From assembly GCA_035222895.1 (NCBI GenBank), contig JAVYIG010002538.1:62001-126000 (forward strand): a stretch of DNA of 64,000 bases, given 5' to 3'. The position numbers were made by a program, and so were the translations under genes. Within the stretch, counting starts at the first letter, position 1. Each line of letters starts with the position of its first letter. The notes under the pieces were generated by a model that saw nothing but the letters and a program-made list of their open reading frames with translations, ran no database searches and was not told the DNA's origin. Source of the stretch: Strongylocentrotus droebachiensis. Taxonomy: Eukaryota; Echinodermata; Echinoidea; Camarodonta; Strongylocentrotidae. Shown here one piece after another: positions 45,015-57,312 of this stretch.

Positions 45015-46303
45015 ACAATCTTAGCTCGATATAAAAACGCTGGCCTTAGCACCAAGTCTTCAGCACAAATACCAAAAGAGGTTCACGATTATAATAAATG
45101 GAGTTTGGAAAAGCGTTCTCAGATGACTAGATTCGGAACTAAAATGGCGTGCGGAAATTAAGAAAATGAACCATGTTTGCTTATTTTCTAAAGTATTTAA
45201 ACGAAAAGAAACGAAGGGTATGATTAGTGTTTAATATAAATGTCATTGATGCTTCATACGTGATACGATCAGAAAGGCAATAGGCTGAAGGGAATGGAGG
45301 CTCTGCTATGGTTTTGAATGACTCTCGTTTATAATAGGGCGGAGCCAGTGAAATTAATGACTATTTGCTTGTGAGAGTGCTTACATCCTTCAGGTAATTA
45401 TGGTGATTCCATTATATGACCATCTTTTGTTTGGAAACTAACTGAGACCAACAATAATTAAAAACAAAGAAGGTGGTTTTGTTATGGGCGGAGTTTATGC
45501 ATCTACATAAAGGTCATTTGCTGGTTTTCTTTAGTTTTGAACAATTGACGAAGACAAACTTGGCATCCTCGTCTACAACATTTCGTCTTATCTTTGAAAT
45601 GAATAAAGACACATGAAATGCAACTAAAAGCCAATGATTAATTTGACAAGCACTCGTGAATAATTGCTCGAGTGTTACATCTTATGTAAACACAACAAAT
45701 TATTTCGTGAGGAAAATGAATTGTCTTCTCAACGACGGAAGAAAAATATTTATGATGACGTCCCTACAGAGAAATATCTTAAATAAGACTTCCATTTGAT
45801 TTGAATATTCAATGAATTAGCGTTATATGAATTATAGCGTTGAAAATAACCTTCATAGCTCCTATCTATTTAGCCGATGCCCAACGGTGTGATTAATGTT
45901 ACGCAAATCTGTGAAACAATAAGGAACTTGCAATCTGATTAACGCAGCGAGATAGAATAATAGTACCCAAGATTCCTAAATGATAATCATATAATGAATA
46001 AAATCTTAATAAGCAATAGTATCGTATGTCTTAATATCTCACACGTTATAATATATCATTAGCTTCATACACCATTGACGCTGAAGACCATAAAATGCAT
46101 CTAAATGAAGACATTAATTATAATTATCTTTGTTTTCCTTCATATTACTTATCTCGTTATAATTATAACATAAACAGTGTGTTGTGCATCCATTATGTAT
46201 CTTTAATAAAGAATAAAGAATCCATTTGCGAAGAAGAGACTACTAAAACAAATACATTATGTTGACTAAAATAGTAAAAACTGATATCTTATAACGTTTA
46301 CTT
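45015..46303. other. Intergenic DNA between R9 and R10, no gene
   Basis: Contains GGGCGGAG at 45337-45344 and 45486-45493 upstream of R9. The rest is AT-rich; the right end is the R10 3' flank. Confidence 0.5.
45337..45493. promoter_or_regulatory. Two GGGCGGAG elements upstream of R9
   Basis: Copies at 45337-45344 (followed by CC) and 45486-45493 (followed by TTT), about 325 and 470 bp before the R9 start. Confidence 0.3.
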
Positions 46304-48484
46304 TTAACAAAATGAGTGGGCAGATGTGTTCATGTATAGATCGTCATCATCTTTAGATGAATCGATGGCATTTGCAGCGCTGTTGCCGTAAATGTGATCA
46401 CTTTTAAGGAGAGGTGGGTCATCTAAACTTCCAGTTGGAAGGAGAATGTCTGGGCACAATTCTTTTTCCACATGGCCGACACCCAAACAAGTGACTCTTG
46501 CCCGATCAGAAAGACCTTTGTCTGATTCAGGGACTGATTCAAGAGACTGATTTTGGACACCGACTAGCTTCTTGGTCTTCCGGCTCATGTCAGGTTTGGC
46601 GTACAATGTTTCTACAACTGATGTTGGTCCTGTAAAGTTGTCATTTTCGATCTTCGTCTTAACGCATGGAAAATGTGTCTTCTCGGCACTAGTTCCCTCA
46701 TCAAGTGCAGTGCCCTGGTATCCGGATGTTTGGACGATCCACGTCGCGGCCTTTACTGCTTCTGGTACAATGTTCCCATTTGCAGGAACGTCATTGGTGT
46801 CATTGACGTCACTTACAGAACAGTAGGTACTATCGAGACTTTGCGCAACAGCCCCGGAAATATTTGCACTTGCATTTGCTTTCCCGTTCCCGCTCCCCGT
46901 GTCTTCCCCACACGTTTTATTTACACCATCTTCACCTCCTCGTTGTCCAGGATGATCAGCTATGTGGACCTCATCCTTATATACACATCCACGTCGTAGA
47001 GGGAGTTCTGGCAGACTGTCCTTACGTTCTGGATTATATATCCGATGCCTACGTGGAGGAGAAATGTGACCTGTGATACCGCCGTGCTCAGGATCTATCA
47101 AATTCGCCGAAATATGAGATGATAAGGTCGCCGTGTCAACTGACTCTCCATCATCTACCGATTGAATCGCGTTCATGCTAATTCCATGTGACCGCTCTCT
47201 TTTGACTCGATATTGATACTTGATTAAAAATCGTTTGTAACATTTGCTAAAGCACATTCCAAAGCAGATAAATATGCTGAACAACAATGCAATTACCGAT
47301 GTTACCCTCACGTAGATTAAGGGTTGTTTTGTTTCCTCGCCAACGTCCATATCAGTCGTACTCATCACTTCACTCACGACACAATTTGACGAGGAGTCAT
47401 TTTCTTGAGATATCGAAAAAGTAGAAGGATCTTGTGTTGTAGTTGAAGTAAGAGATGAAAGTGCAACAACTGAAGCATTAACAGTGATCGTTAGACGTAT
47501 TGAGTTGTCGGTAGAATCGTTTCCTTGGCCCGGAATTTCATGATGTTCAGCTGAAACTGAAATGTTGTAGCGCTTTTCTTGAAAATGTAAAGTTATCATG
47601 CGATGGAGTTTCATCAAAGAGTGCGAAACATCTTCCACACAAAGAAAAACTACGAACTCGCCTTTTGTTATTATGTACGATTTCACGCCACTGATTGGTG
47701 ACAGACTGGTGTCAGCGTTGTCCCACCATGAAAATGGAATGCTCCCGTTCTTAACGCGACAATCAAATATTAAAACGTCATCTTGGTGGTATTGAATGGT
47801 GTGATGTTCAATTGGAGGAAAAGTGCACATCTTGCGCACATTCATCCTTTCATTAGATATTACACACTTGCTTGGCACTTCCTTGCTACGTATCACGTCT
47901 TGGATATCAGAGAACACACTGAATTTATGAGGCAATGTATACTGATTTCGCAAATTCACCGTTGTCACCTCATGTTCATACAAAACCCGTTTTTCCGCCA
48001 GTAATTGTGCCTGATCACCATTGAAGCCTTGCAACCATTCACATGTCATCTGTAGAGCCTGATTCTCCCTGCGGAAACGTGTTGTACAGTTTGGACTTCC
48101 ACTAACCACAGTCAATTCCAGTATCAATGCTGTACAGATAACAGTTGTACCATTAAAAAGTGTAATAATATGAGTTCCTGAATCCCTCTCTTCAGTATGA
48201 TTAATAATTAGTTCAAAATCCGTTTGGTTGAATCGGTTTTTCAACTTGGATCTTGAGCTCATCTCACCAAATGTCGATGCCGGCTCGATCCAATTAAATG
48301 TATCGTTTACGGATAATGGTTGCTTAAGATTGAAAAGAACCGAAATGTTTTGATACTCGACAGCATGAACAGTTTCCCATTGGTAATTACACACATCTTC
48401 AGCAAATGATTGGTTGATCAGAGCTTGTACACAGAAAACGAATGATAATGCTTCCAAGAGGAGGCTACCAGGCATAAGAAACAT
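46304..48484 (-). CDS. R10: Ig-like type I membrane protein, long signalling-tail form
   Basis: Intact single-exon gene of 726 aa; Met1 or Met4 could start it. Signal peptide about 8-28 (LLLEALSFVFCVQALI). First domain with ERDSGTH and Cys 14 after the Gly, second domain with LQMTCEWLQGFNGD, third region with IFDCRVKNGSIPFSWW. Membrane segment about 389-411, basic juxtamembrane KYQYRVKRE; tail of about 315 residues: Y554 in STYCSV (fits the ITIM consensus S-x-Y-x-x-V), Y628 in TLYAKPDM, Y699 in IYGNS and Y717 in LYMNTS. The YDDP motif after LYAKPDM is missing. A second tail block, DTATLSSHIS, is shared with R8 and R11. Inferred signalling receptor. Confidence 0.85.
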   Translation of the reverse strand: MFLMPGSLLLEALSFVFCVQALINQSFAEDVCNYQWETVHAVEYQNISVLFNLKQPLSVNDTFNWIEPASTFGEMSSRSKLKNRFNQTDFELIINHTEERDSGTHIITLFNGTTVICTALILELTVVSGSPNCTTRFRRENQALQMTCEWLQGFNGDQAQLLAEKRVLYEHEVTTVNLRNQYTLPHKFSVFSDIQDVIRSKEVPSKCVISNERMNVRKMCTFPPIEHHTIQYHQDDVLIFDCRVKNGSIPFSWWDNADTSLSPISGVKSYIITKGEFVVFLCVEDVSHSLMKLHRMITLHFQEKRYNISVSAEHHEIPGQGNDSTDNSIRLTITVNASVVALSSLTSTTTQDPSTFSISQENDSSSNCVVSEVMSTTDMDVGEETKQPLIYVRVTSVIALLFSIFICFGMCFSKCYKRFLIKYQYRVKRERSHGISMNAIQSVDDGESVDTATLSSHISANLIDPEHGGITGHISPPRRHRIYNPERKDSLPELPLRRGCVYKDEVHIADHPGQRGGEDGVNKTCGEDTGSGNGKANASANISGAVAQSLDSTYCSVSDVNDTNDVPANGNIVPEAVKAATWIVQTSGYQGTALDEGTSAEKTHFPCVKTKIENDNFTGPTSVVETLYAKPDMSRKTKKLVGVQNQSLESVPESDKGLSDRARVTCLGVGHVEKELCPDILLPTGSLDDPPLLKSDHIYGNSAANAIDSSKDDDDLYMNTSAHSFC

Positions 48485-50063
48485 TTTGAAGGATGGGAGA
48501 TGTTATTTGAAACTTTGAAGAAATAAATTCCACGTAATCTTGATGACTACCAATTCAACTCTTATCGAATCTTACAAGATCCGATAACCCGAAGCTTCTA
48601 CCGGACAGTTTAATCTTCAGGTAGAATAATCATGAATGCCCCTGGTCTTGAAACTGCAGAAAGCCAGTCCTTTTATCATGCATTGCGTGATAAAATGAAG
48701 TACACTTGATCATATAGTGGAAACCAAACGGAATAGATCACGTTTCTTGAAGACTGCAATCAGAGTATGATTTTGTTTTCCTTTCCGGAGTCTGAAGTGG
48801 ATACTTTCAGAGACTTTGTACTACTCTTGAAGCAATAAATTATCTTGTGTAAGGACTTCACATGTAGCTGAAAAAGAATAATAACATAACGAGGCAAATT
48901 CTTTGATTGATTTACTCTAATTCTGCAGTGAAAGAAACTCAGGATATCTTATCACAAAACCGAAATTGGCTTGAGTCTTTGTCAGAATTTATAACCTTGC
49001 CATAAAACTAATCAATCTTTTAATGTTTTACCTTTCTTAAAGGGATCGTTTAACAATGTTAAATCTGAGATACACGGACCTACGTGTTATCAGTGTCTGT
49101 AATATGATGTAATATTGGATCCCTAACAAAAATTGCGCTTCAAAATGATCAAAGAAGTGCCTCAAAAAAGTAAAAAAATCTTTGAGTGACCGGTTTTACC
49201 ATACTCGTTTCCCCAATAGACTGTAGTGTTATGAAAACCGTGTGGTAAACGGTTTTCAAAATTTGTAATTCCAATCATACATATCTTGATAATCAGACAG
49301 ACGAGTGGCTTGTAAAAGTCATGGGGGTTCCTGATTGACCTAAAGGTTTATAATTATCATTGCAGCATGATCTAAATCCAGAATATTGTTTCAGATTCTG
49401 ACACAAAGTTACCGGATCCATTTAAGATTAATTTTGTTTTAAGAACTAACACATAGTAACGACAAATTTTGCATTAATCCGTTTTATATTAAAGTAGAGT
49501 TTCTTTTGGGGAATGGTAACGCAGATCATAAAAAGTGATTGTAATGTTATTTGTTATGCCAAATGGCCTATACATTTGTGTAAGTACCAATCTACGATAC
49601 ATAAAAGTAGATGCAAATGCTACTCTTATATGGGGGGGGGGGGTTTAATGATAAATCACTTCCTCATAAGCTGCAAACAAAAACAGAATAATGTGTCATC
49701 ATGCAAAAAAGTTGCAAATCCACAAAACAATAATGTGCCAAAGAGTTAAATTGATTTCTTGAACGTGTTAAAATCATAACATCTTTCAACTCCATGTTGT
49801 GATTAATATGTTGATACAATAATGATCATAATGAACAATACAAATATAACCAGAAGGAAGGGAAAAACAAATCTGTTCATAATAATAACATTATTTCATT
49901 ATGTATGTGCTTTACATGATAAAAGTGCATAGGTGTAACACCGAAAAGTGTAACACTAGTATGAGAAAAATATGATACAGAAAGTTCTAAATACAAGATT
50001 TCATGGACAAGTGTGACCCTGTTCATTCTTTTACAGATCGCCATCAGTAGTCGATCCAGAAGT
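48485..50063. other. Intergenic DNA between R10 and R11, no gene
   Basis: Only short frames. Contains a 12-bp poly-G run at 49632-49643. The right end includes the decayed terminal codons of R11. Confidence 0.5.
49632..49643. repeat. Poly-G tract (12 bp)
   Basis: Uninterrupted G run. Confidence 0.8.
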
Positions 50064-52100
50064 TTAAGCGTTAGAGTTGTTACCGTATATGTGATCATCC
50101 TCCAAGACGTGTGACTCGTGGCTATTCTTCTTGGCGAGTATGCTTTGAAAGAATTCTTCCCCAGGGACCCTTGGGTCGTCATATTCCGACTCCAGAGGCA
50201 TCATCCTATTGGTCTTTTGGCTCATGTCGGGTTTAGCGTAGAGGGAGCCTATGTTTGTTATAAGCCCCGCATTAGTGTTATCATTCAATGAATCGTCCGC
50301 CTTTGGATGAGCTGGTTCCTTCATGTTAAAAGAATCGTTATAGTCTTCGTGATCCTTAGCTGTTGTAACGGAACATGGGACAGACATTGAATCTGCAAGT
50401 CGTGTGATACTAGTAACCATCACATTCTCCTGGATATCATCGACTGTACAATATGTACTGTCCGGGTTTGATGCTGTAGGAAGGACTGCATCCGCATTGT
50501 GCTGTCCGGTGGTGTTCGCTATATAGACAGTGTCACATGTAGGCCTTCCGATAGTGTCTTTTTCACAGGGTTTGTTACGATGAACAGTACATTTCTTATC
50601 CAACGCTACCAAATTACGCCGTGAAGGCAGGGTTGGAGGCCTGTCTTGCTGGTCAGAACATAACGACAAAGCCTCTTTCTTGGTGTAACCGTCATTCTTG
50701 TCTAGTTGGCGCTGATGGGGTACAGACTGGGGAGGCTCAGAAAACCTCTCACTTTGAAGAGGGTGTGTCGATAGGACAGTCATATTTACAGACTCTGCAC
50801 CTTCGTTAGCGACTACTGTCGTATTAGCCAGGTCGATGTCGTGATTCATCTCTTCTTTTAAATTGTACCGACTTTTTATGCGAAGGTTTTGGTGACATTT
50901 TGCGCAACATCCACAAATGCTGAACATCAACGCCAATGCTGATAATCCCACTACTGAATAGAGCACTGTCGTATGTGTTATAGTAGACGGGCACCGGGAT
51001 GACACAAGTGTCGTTAACTGACCTTGAGTTAATGCGTCGATCGAAGGAGTTTCAATGTCTTTCTGATTTGATGAAGCATTCACTGAGAAATTGTCACAAT
51101 AAACGATGATGTTGGAGCCGTTTTCCCCTCCAGAAGCTTTGCATTTAACATCTTCTTGTATTTGTTCATTGACAATGTCTTTAAAATGATTTGTCTCGTT
51201 CCCACCAACAAGAAAAATTTGATTGATATTTACCAAAGAAATCTCGTTAGAATAATTGATTGGGAGTAGATTACCACCAGTACCGTACCAACATGATGTG
51301 AATTTTGAGTCTTTGACCTTGCAACGGTCAAAAACAGCACTTTGATTTTGATCTTTTCCAATTAAAAGTGATTGTATTGTAGGAAATGTACATGTTCCGT
51401 TGGTGATCCCTTTGTCATTTGATATAGCACACCTACTCGGCATGATCTCTTCGTTAAATATGTTTTCTAGAGCAACGTATGCAATTAATGTATTTGATGA
51501 ATCAAAATCACCTCTGTAGTTCATCTGAAGCGTTTCATATTCATATAGCACCTGATTTCCTGCCATAAGTTGTGCTCGATCCCCTTCGTTCTCCTGCAAC
51601 CACTGGCATGACATCTGTAATTTACCGCTATGTCTATTGAAGAGCGTAGAACAAATAGGTGCTGTACCTTCAATGGTTAAATTCAGGATAACAATGGTAC
51701 ATAGTGATTGTGACTTCTGGTAAATTTTGACGACGTGCTGTCCCGAATCATTTTGCTCAGTAAACGCAATGGTCATTTCGAACTGGGTACCGTTGATCTG
51801 ACTCAACGTATACCGACTATTATCAAGAGATGCGGTGGTATTACATTCCAAAGTACGATTCTGTAGTTTTTCACATACTAACTTTCCCCTTGTCCACACA
51901 AGTGACTGAGGACTTCCAAATGTCTCTTTCAAGTTAAACCTGAGAGAAACATTCTGTCCATTCACCTCATGCCTTGAATCTCCCTGTTGCTGGTTACACC
52001 ATAAAGTATCATCTCGAGTAAAAGTCAGTTGGATGCAACATTGCAAAATAAAAAAGACCCATAATAAATTCCGTTCAACAGCGTTGCTATCTCGAGACAT
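50064..52100 (-). CDS. R11: long signalling-tail form (subfamily 2), slightly shortened C-terminus
   Basis: Single-exon gene of 678 aa from ATG 52100 (the Met shared with R3; the frame is open upstream to 52187). Signal peptide about 8-28, NDSGQH with Cys 14 after the Gly, LQMSCQWLQENEGD, SCWYGTGG region, many glycosylation sites, membrane segment about 375-398. Tail: Y550 in STYCTV (ITIM-like), Y621 in SLYAKPDMSQKT, Y640 in EYDDP and Y672 in IYGNN. The frame then stops (TAA at 50064). In-phase codons beyond the stop still read TSGSTTDGDL, matching the lead-in to LYMN in relatives, so the final YxN motif was lost by a nonsense change. Probably functional otherwise; sister of chimeric R3. Confidence 0.8.
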   Translation of the reverse strand: MSRDSNAVERNLLWVFFILQCCIQLTFTRDDTLWCNQQQGDSRHEVNGQNVSLRFNLKETFGSPQSLVWTRGKLVCEKLQNRTLECNTTASLDNSRYTLSQINGTQFEMTIAFTEQNDSGQHVVKIYQKSQSLCTIVILNLTIEGTAPICSTLFNRHSGKLQMSCQWLQENEGDRAQLMAGNQVLYEYETLQMNYRGDFDSSNTLIAYVALENIFNEEIMPSRCAISNDKGITNGTCTFPTIQSLLIGKDQNQSAVFDRCKVKDSKFTSCWYGTGGNLLPINYSNEISLVNINQIFLVGGNETNHFKDIVNEQIQEDVKCKASGGENGSNIIVYCDNFSVNASSNQKDIETPSIDALTQGQLTTLVSSRCPSTITHTTVLYSVVGLSALALMFSICGCCAKCHQNLRIKSRYNLKEEMNHDIDLANTTVVANEGAESVNMTVLSTHPLQSERFSEPPQSVPHQRQLDKNDGYTKKEALSLCSDQQDRPPTLPSRRNLVALDKKCTVHRNKPCEKDTIGRPTCDTVYIANTTGQHNADAVLPTASNPDSTYCTVDDIQENVMVTSITRLADSMSVPCSVTTAKDHEDYNDSFNMKEPAHPKADDSLNDNTNAGLITNIGSLYAKPDMSQKTNRMMPLESEYDDPRVPGEEFFQSILAKKNSHESHVLEDDHIYGNNSNA

Positions 52101-53463
52101 GGCGATACTTTTGAAGAATTGTTTAATATGCTGTTTAATAGTAAATGATGTTAAGTTTTTGTTCAAAGTTGTGGTATAAAGGTCCATTCACATACAAAAC
52201 ATTCACAATGACTAAATGATGGAGCTCTTGTTCCACGTTTCAGGTTGTAATGTGATAAGAGCGATATAAAAGCCTATGTTTGATTATCATGGCAGGTTTG
52301 GAATGATGAAAGCAGAGACAACATACTCGCGTAAAAGAGGAGGGGCTTCACGAAGTCTTCTACTATGTCCGTCCTCCTAAACCACAATGGCCAAACCTTG
52401 AACTGGCAATAGCCAATGGATGAAGGGCAAAGATAGACAGTGTCACTCACAAGGCAACGAAGGGAATGACCTCCTAAGAGAATGAGCCCTTGTTTAGAAA
52501 ATGAACCCTTCACACTATTTCCGTGATCGTGTTGGTGAGTGTAAGTGCTAATCCCTTTTCCCCGTTTTTGTTCATCTTTGAGAGAAACGGTGATTCACAA
52601 GAAGGCACTGTGGAGAAACTAAAAACTATCGTCCAAAGTTGCTCTCATTTGACTTACTACCCTAACTTTTTAAAACTATGTTTTAATGGTTGTTAATTTC
52701 CTGTCATCTTTACAACCAGATGTGATTTGTTACTTTCAAACCTGAAGCTACAAAAGGCTTGCCATTAAAGAGTGAGGTTTCGAGAACCATCAAAACAATA
52801 TAATCATGGTTAAAATCGTGCATATTACCCTAAATTACTTTCGGTTTATAATTAGCATTAAAATATACCCAATTCGCATATGGTGTGCATCCTCGTCTGA
52901 CAATATATTCTTTCTCTATTCAACTAAATTGCATCTTAAAACCAATAAAAGAAATCTCCCCTTAAATTTACTAGAATTAACAAGGGGCTTAAAAATATTT
53001 TAGTAGAGTAATTCAGGAAGAAAGTCAAGATGGTCGACATAAATAATGTAACCCTTATGATAGATATTTCCAACATTTTAATACAGAGGTGGAATTTTTC
53101 TATCACGATGTATAACATAATTAGATTAGTAAACTAAAAGACTGGTAAAAATAGATTAGTTAAATGTAATTAAAAAATAGAGTATTAATACGAGGTAACG
53201 CAAATACTACAGGCAAATGCTATGAATGTGAAATTTGCTATATTAATCTGTGCCATCACTAATTGTCTTGATGGTATGTTAGAATGACCTTAGAATCCCC
53301 CCCCCCCCAAAAAAAAAAAAAATATATATATATATATATATTTATATGTAAGGCATGATCAAGCTTTCTCTTTGGTTTAAAAATCACTGCCGGTGTATTT
53401 TGTCTCTGAATTTTTTTCTCAAGGAAAACATGACAGCATTTGCAACCGTACTTCTTGTTGAAA
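52101..53463. other. Intergenic DNA between R11 and R12, duplicate of 14510-15797
   Basis: Collinear with the R3-R4 interval. Contains a C12/A14/(TA)n tract at 53297-53348 that the other copy lacks. Confidence 0.6.
53297..53348. repeat. Compound poly-C / poly-A / (TA)n tract
   Basis: C12 followed by an A run and TA dinucleotides; absent at the matching place near 15660. Confidence 0.8.
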
Positions 53464-55481
53464 TCAAAGCGTATTCATATATAATTCACCGCCACTTGTC
53501 GATTCATCGGTAGGACTTGCTAGGCTGTTGTCGTAGACATGGTAATCTTGATCGGTGCTCAGTGCACGTGGATCGATGTAGGCTATCCTCCGGAACAAGA
53601 ATGCTTTGAAAATAGTCATCCAAGGGAACCCTCGGGCCATCATAACCTGACTCCGCAGATGCCAAGTTCTTGGTCTTCCGGCTCATGTCGGGCTTCGCGT
53701 AGAGTGCATCTAAGCCTGGAATTAGTGAGTTTGTAGCCATCAAGTCGTCTCTCGATGTCTTCTCTTGACCCGACGACAGACGTGACCGGTTAATACTGTG
53801 TGATCTATGGCTATGTGCACCCGAAGGGATGCCTTCGACATCATCCATTGAACAATAAGTACTGTCTGGCCATGGTGTCTTAGCACTGGCCGTGCACGCA
53901 TTTCGCTCACTTGGGGCGACAGTGTCATGTTTCACCATTTTTCCTTGCGAAGGCACGTTTAGTGGTCCACCTAGCGGTCCAGAAATCGGCTGCATGGCAC
54001 CTTGTCTAAGAAAAGAATCTTTTTCGTCTGTCGGACGCCGGTTAAGTCCACCTCTCGGGGACCCGGGATCTGCAGTCTGTCGGGGAGTTTGAGCTGTGAA
54101 GGTCATTGCTACAGCTCCTGCATTAGCGTCATCCGTTGCCATTGAACCTCTCTGAGGACCATTCCCCGTATCCCTTCTGACAAGATACTGGTCTTTATCG
54201 GAGAAATTGTACCTGGAATAACATTTCGTAATGCCAGAACCAGCGACGCACCCAAGCCCCAATGCTGCTATTGTAGCCACTGCTATCGGGATAGCTTGGT
54301 GTTCTGCCGTTATACCGCCTTGGTTACTTGGGGAACATGGAAAGCTGCTTGGTACCGGTTCCTTAGTACATGTTTGGTTAATCACACTCTCTGGAGAGAT
54401 TCCCTCCTCACTGTTTAACGTCGAATCAAGTCTTGTAAAATTCACCGTGATGATTTCACACCGCTCATCTTCTCTTGAATTGATATGGAGAAGTTTTTGG
54501 TCTGCAACACGTAGGAATAGCGTTGAACTTTCGTATTTGGCGTGTTTTCTAACATTCAAACTTTTCATGTAAAGAATAGTAATCTCTGACTGTGCTTCGT
54601 TTGAACCGCAGAGGAAAACGAGGATACAATCAGCGCATCTTGCATTGCTTGCATTGTAATTCCGTTTAGAATCGACAGATGGGTCTGCTTGGCTTGGCGA
54701 CGCAACATTCAAATTCCACATGTTCACCATTAGAATATTCAATGGGATGAGGTGTGACCACAGGGAATTCACACACTTCTCTCGCTTGTCCATTCCTGTG
54801 AGATACAATACACTTCTTAGGTATCGTGATTTTATCAAATATCTTATCAAGACCAACGTTTACGCTGAATTGATGCGTCATATTAAAGGAACCGTTAACA
54901 TTCAGTTCCGGAATCTGATGTTCATACAGGATTTCGTTGTCTACTTAAAAGTGTGCTCGATCCCCTTCGTTCATTTGCAACCATTCACACGACATATGTA
55001 AGTTTCTGCTTTCATTGTTGAGTTGTGTTAAACATATCGGTTCTGGAGTTTCGACGGTTAAATTAAGCAGGAGAGCTAGGCACAGCGGCTGGCTACCGTG
55101 GTCAATTGTGACCACATGATGTCCTGAATCATTCTGCTCAGTGTATCCAATAAACAAATCAAAGGTAACGTTACTGACTTCAGTAAATCTGTAACGATCA
55201 ACTTCAAAATCTCCGTAACCGTCGTATTTTAAAGGTTGATCGTGTGGTTTTACCAATATTAATTCACCCTTTCTCCACACCAACGTTTGAACATGAAGTA
55301 ATGGATCTTCCAAATAAAATCTTATGGAAATATTCTGTCCGCTCCAAACGTCCATCACTTCTTCTTGCACGCTGCCACACCAAAATTCTTTTTCATAAGA
55401 CAAGGTGACGTGGAAAATAATAGGCAAAATAAGAAACGACAAAATCATTCTCCTAGTGAAATACACATTATTTGGAGACAT
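53464..55481 (-). pseudogene. R12: long form (subfamily 3), three disabling changes
   Basis: Close copy of R4 from ATG 55481 to the matching stop at 53464. Lesions: GAA to TAA at about 54945-54947 in domain 2 (RAHF-stop where R4 has RAHFEVDN); a 35-bp deletion near 54680, between CCCATC and TGTCGATTC, flanked by the 3-bp repeat ATC and shifting frame; and a 4-bp insertion near 53571 (GATCGATG against GATG) that shifts the last 35 codons. Between these the reading is well kept, including NDSGHH, TYCSM, LYAKPDM, GYDGP, and, in the original frame, LYMNTL. A young pseudogene or a null allele. Confidence 0.8.
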
Positions 55482-55829
55482 TTTGTAAGAGTCCACAGCC
55501 AATACAATCGATATCTAAGTCGTTACACACACGGTCCACTCATATGAAGTACGTTTCGTGTAAATAACCGCAATCACAATAATATAATCGAGGAAGTTCA
55601 GTAATATCTACAATTTTTATTTTCAGTAGATAGTAGCTTAGAAAATTCTTGCTCCACTTACTCTCGATCATATTAAAAACAAAAAAGAAAGCGGAGACAA
55701 AGAAGTAGAGTACTGTAAATGATTGATGAAATGATGACGAGTGGGGGCGGGAACTTAATTGGCGGGAACGAAGCACTGTAACATATTCAGATGAAGAAAT
55801 GGGCGAATCAAATTGATTATTGTTTTCAA

Positions 55830-55837
55830 GGGCGGAG
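55830..55837. promoter_or_regulatory. GGGCGGAG element upstream of R12
   Basis: About 350 bp before the R12 start, the same place as in R4. Confidence 0.3.
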
Positions 55838-56958
55838 TGTCTTCAGCATTTCAGGCATAGATGAGATAGGATGTTTCCTTGAAAGGATTTCGTATATTAG
55901 TGACGCCGCGTTCGATTTATCTTTATACAAAACGCTCGTAGTGTCCTTATTATGAAACCGAAGGTGACATCAAACTGTTCCCCGTATTTTATTTATTTAT
56001 TTATTTATTTCTAATTGTATTCATTCATTTATCTTAGTGAAGCTCAGTATCACATCCTTGTGGTTTCCCGATTGCTCTAGAATCTATCTCCAGGAACGTA
56101 TACAAATCATGCCACAAGAGTTATGCCTCCCAACAATTTAAACGTAATTCCCTTCCTCAATTCCATCACAAAAATAATATCAAGTTCTCATAATGCATTG
56201 TCTTTTCCAAACAGTTTTGTTGCATTTCATCTCATTGTACATGATTTTCAAATTTCTGTTGTAAACATATGTCATTTGTTGGAATTATATTTATTATTTA
56301 CTCATAGAGGCACTCATATATTAATATATATTGCAAATACTTTTTGCATTCTATTGGTGAAAACATATCAGTTTCAAATGTGTTCAATCTGCTAATTATA
56401 TCATGTGCAAACATATGAAATGGATGAGAAATAACATCGTGAGTTTCGAGGTGCTTTTGTGCCGTTGAATATAACTCAACCTGTCATGGTTTCAGATGCA
56501 CGCCATCTGCGATGAAATTGCATTGAGACAGTTTGTATTGGTCTGCACAAATTTCAGAATTACAGGCTTTTAATACAAACCTTTGAGAACACAATCAATG
56601 AACCAAATGTTTAAAAAAAAAAAAAAATCTTCCTCTTTTAACAGGTTTCCTTTTTCTTTTTCTTTTGCTATGACCGGATGATTAATTTGATCATTCGGTT
56701 GTTGCTTGTAAGTTATCTGGATCCTCGAAGAACCTCCTTCGCTCTGATTAATTATTAAAGTCTGGCAAATGTTAGGAGCTAGAATATTTATTTTCCTTTT
56801 CACGGATTTCCACTGTAGCGGATGATGAGGAAGTAGCACACTTAAATGAACATTGTCTTCGTAACATGAAGGAACTTCATAAGATATATATTTGTTGGTG
56901 AGCTGGCCTGCGGTATTATATATTAAAATATGTGTAGCATGTATTTACCCCCAAGAAT

Positions 56959-57020
56959 GTGAGTGCGTGTGCGCGTGTGTGTGCGTGTGTGTGTATGCGC
57001 GCGCGTGTGTGTGTGTGTGG
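56959..57020. repeat. (GT)n/(GC)n alternating purine-pyrimidine tract
   Basis: About 60 bp of GT, GC and AT alternation with a GCGCGCG core; potential left-handed (Z) DNA. The matching tract at 19586-19606 is only about 20 bp. Confidence 0.8.
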
Positions 57021-57287
57021 GAGTGGTGGATGATAAAACAGCTACATTTTAATAATCCCTATTATTGTATGATCGATTAATAGTTGTCGCTACATTGGAA
57101 ATCAAAATGCTATGGTCATCATTAATTCATTAATTAAACATGTTCATGTTCAGGGTACTAGTCGATGTTTAAGGTGTTGTATACAAACTAGTGGTGGTTT
57201 ACGTGTACATTTAAACAATTGTCCATTATAAAATCGGAATTGTTTGATATTCATGTATTAATCAGGATAGGGGACATTTAACTGAAG

Positions 57288-57312
57288 ACACACACACACA
57301 CACACACACACA
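57288..57312. repeat. (CA)n microsatellite
   Basis: Twelve CA repeats; the sister site near 19870 has only a few. Confidence 0.85.
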
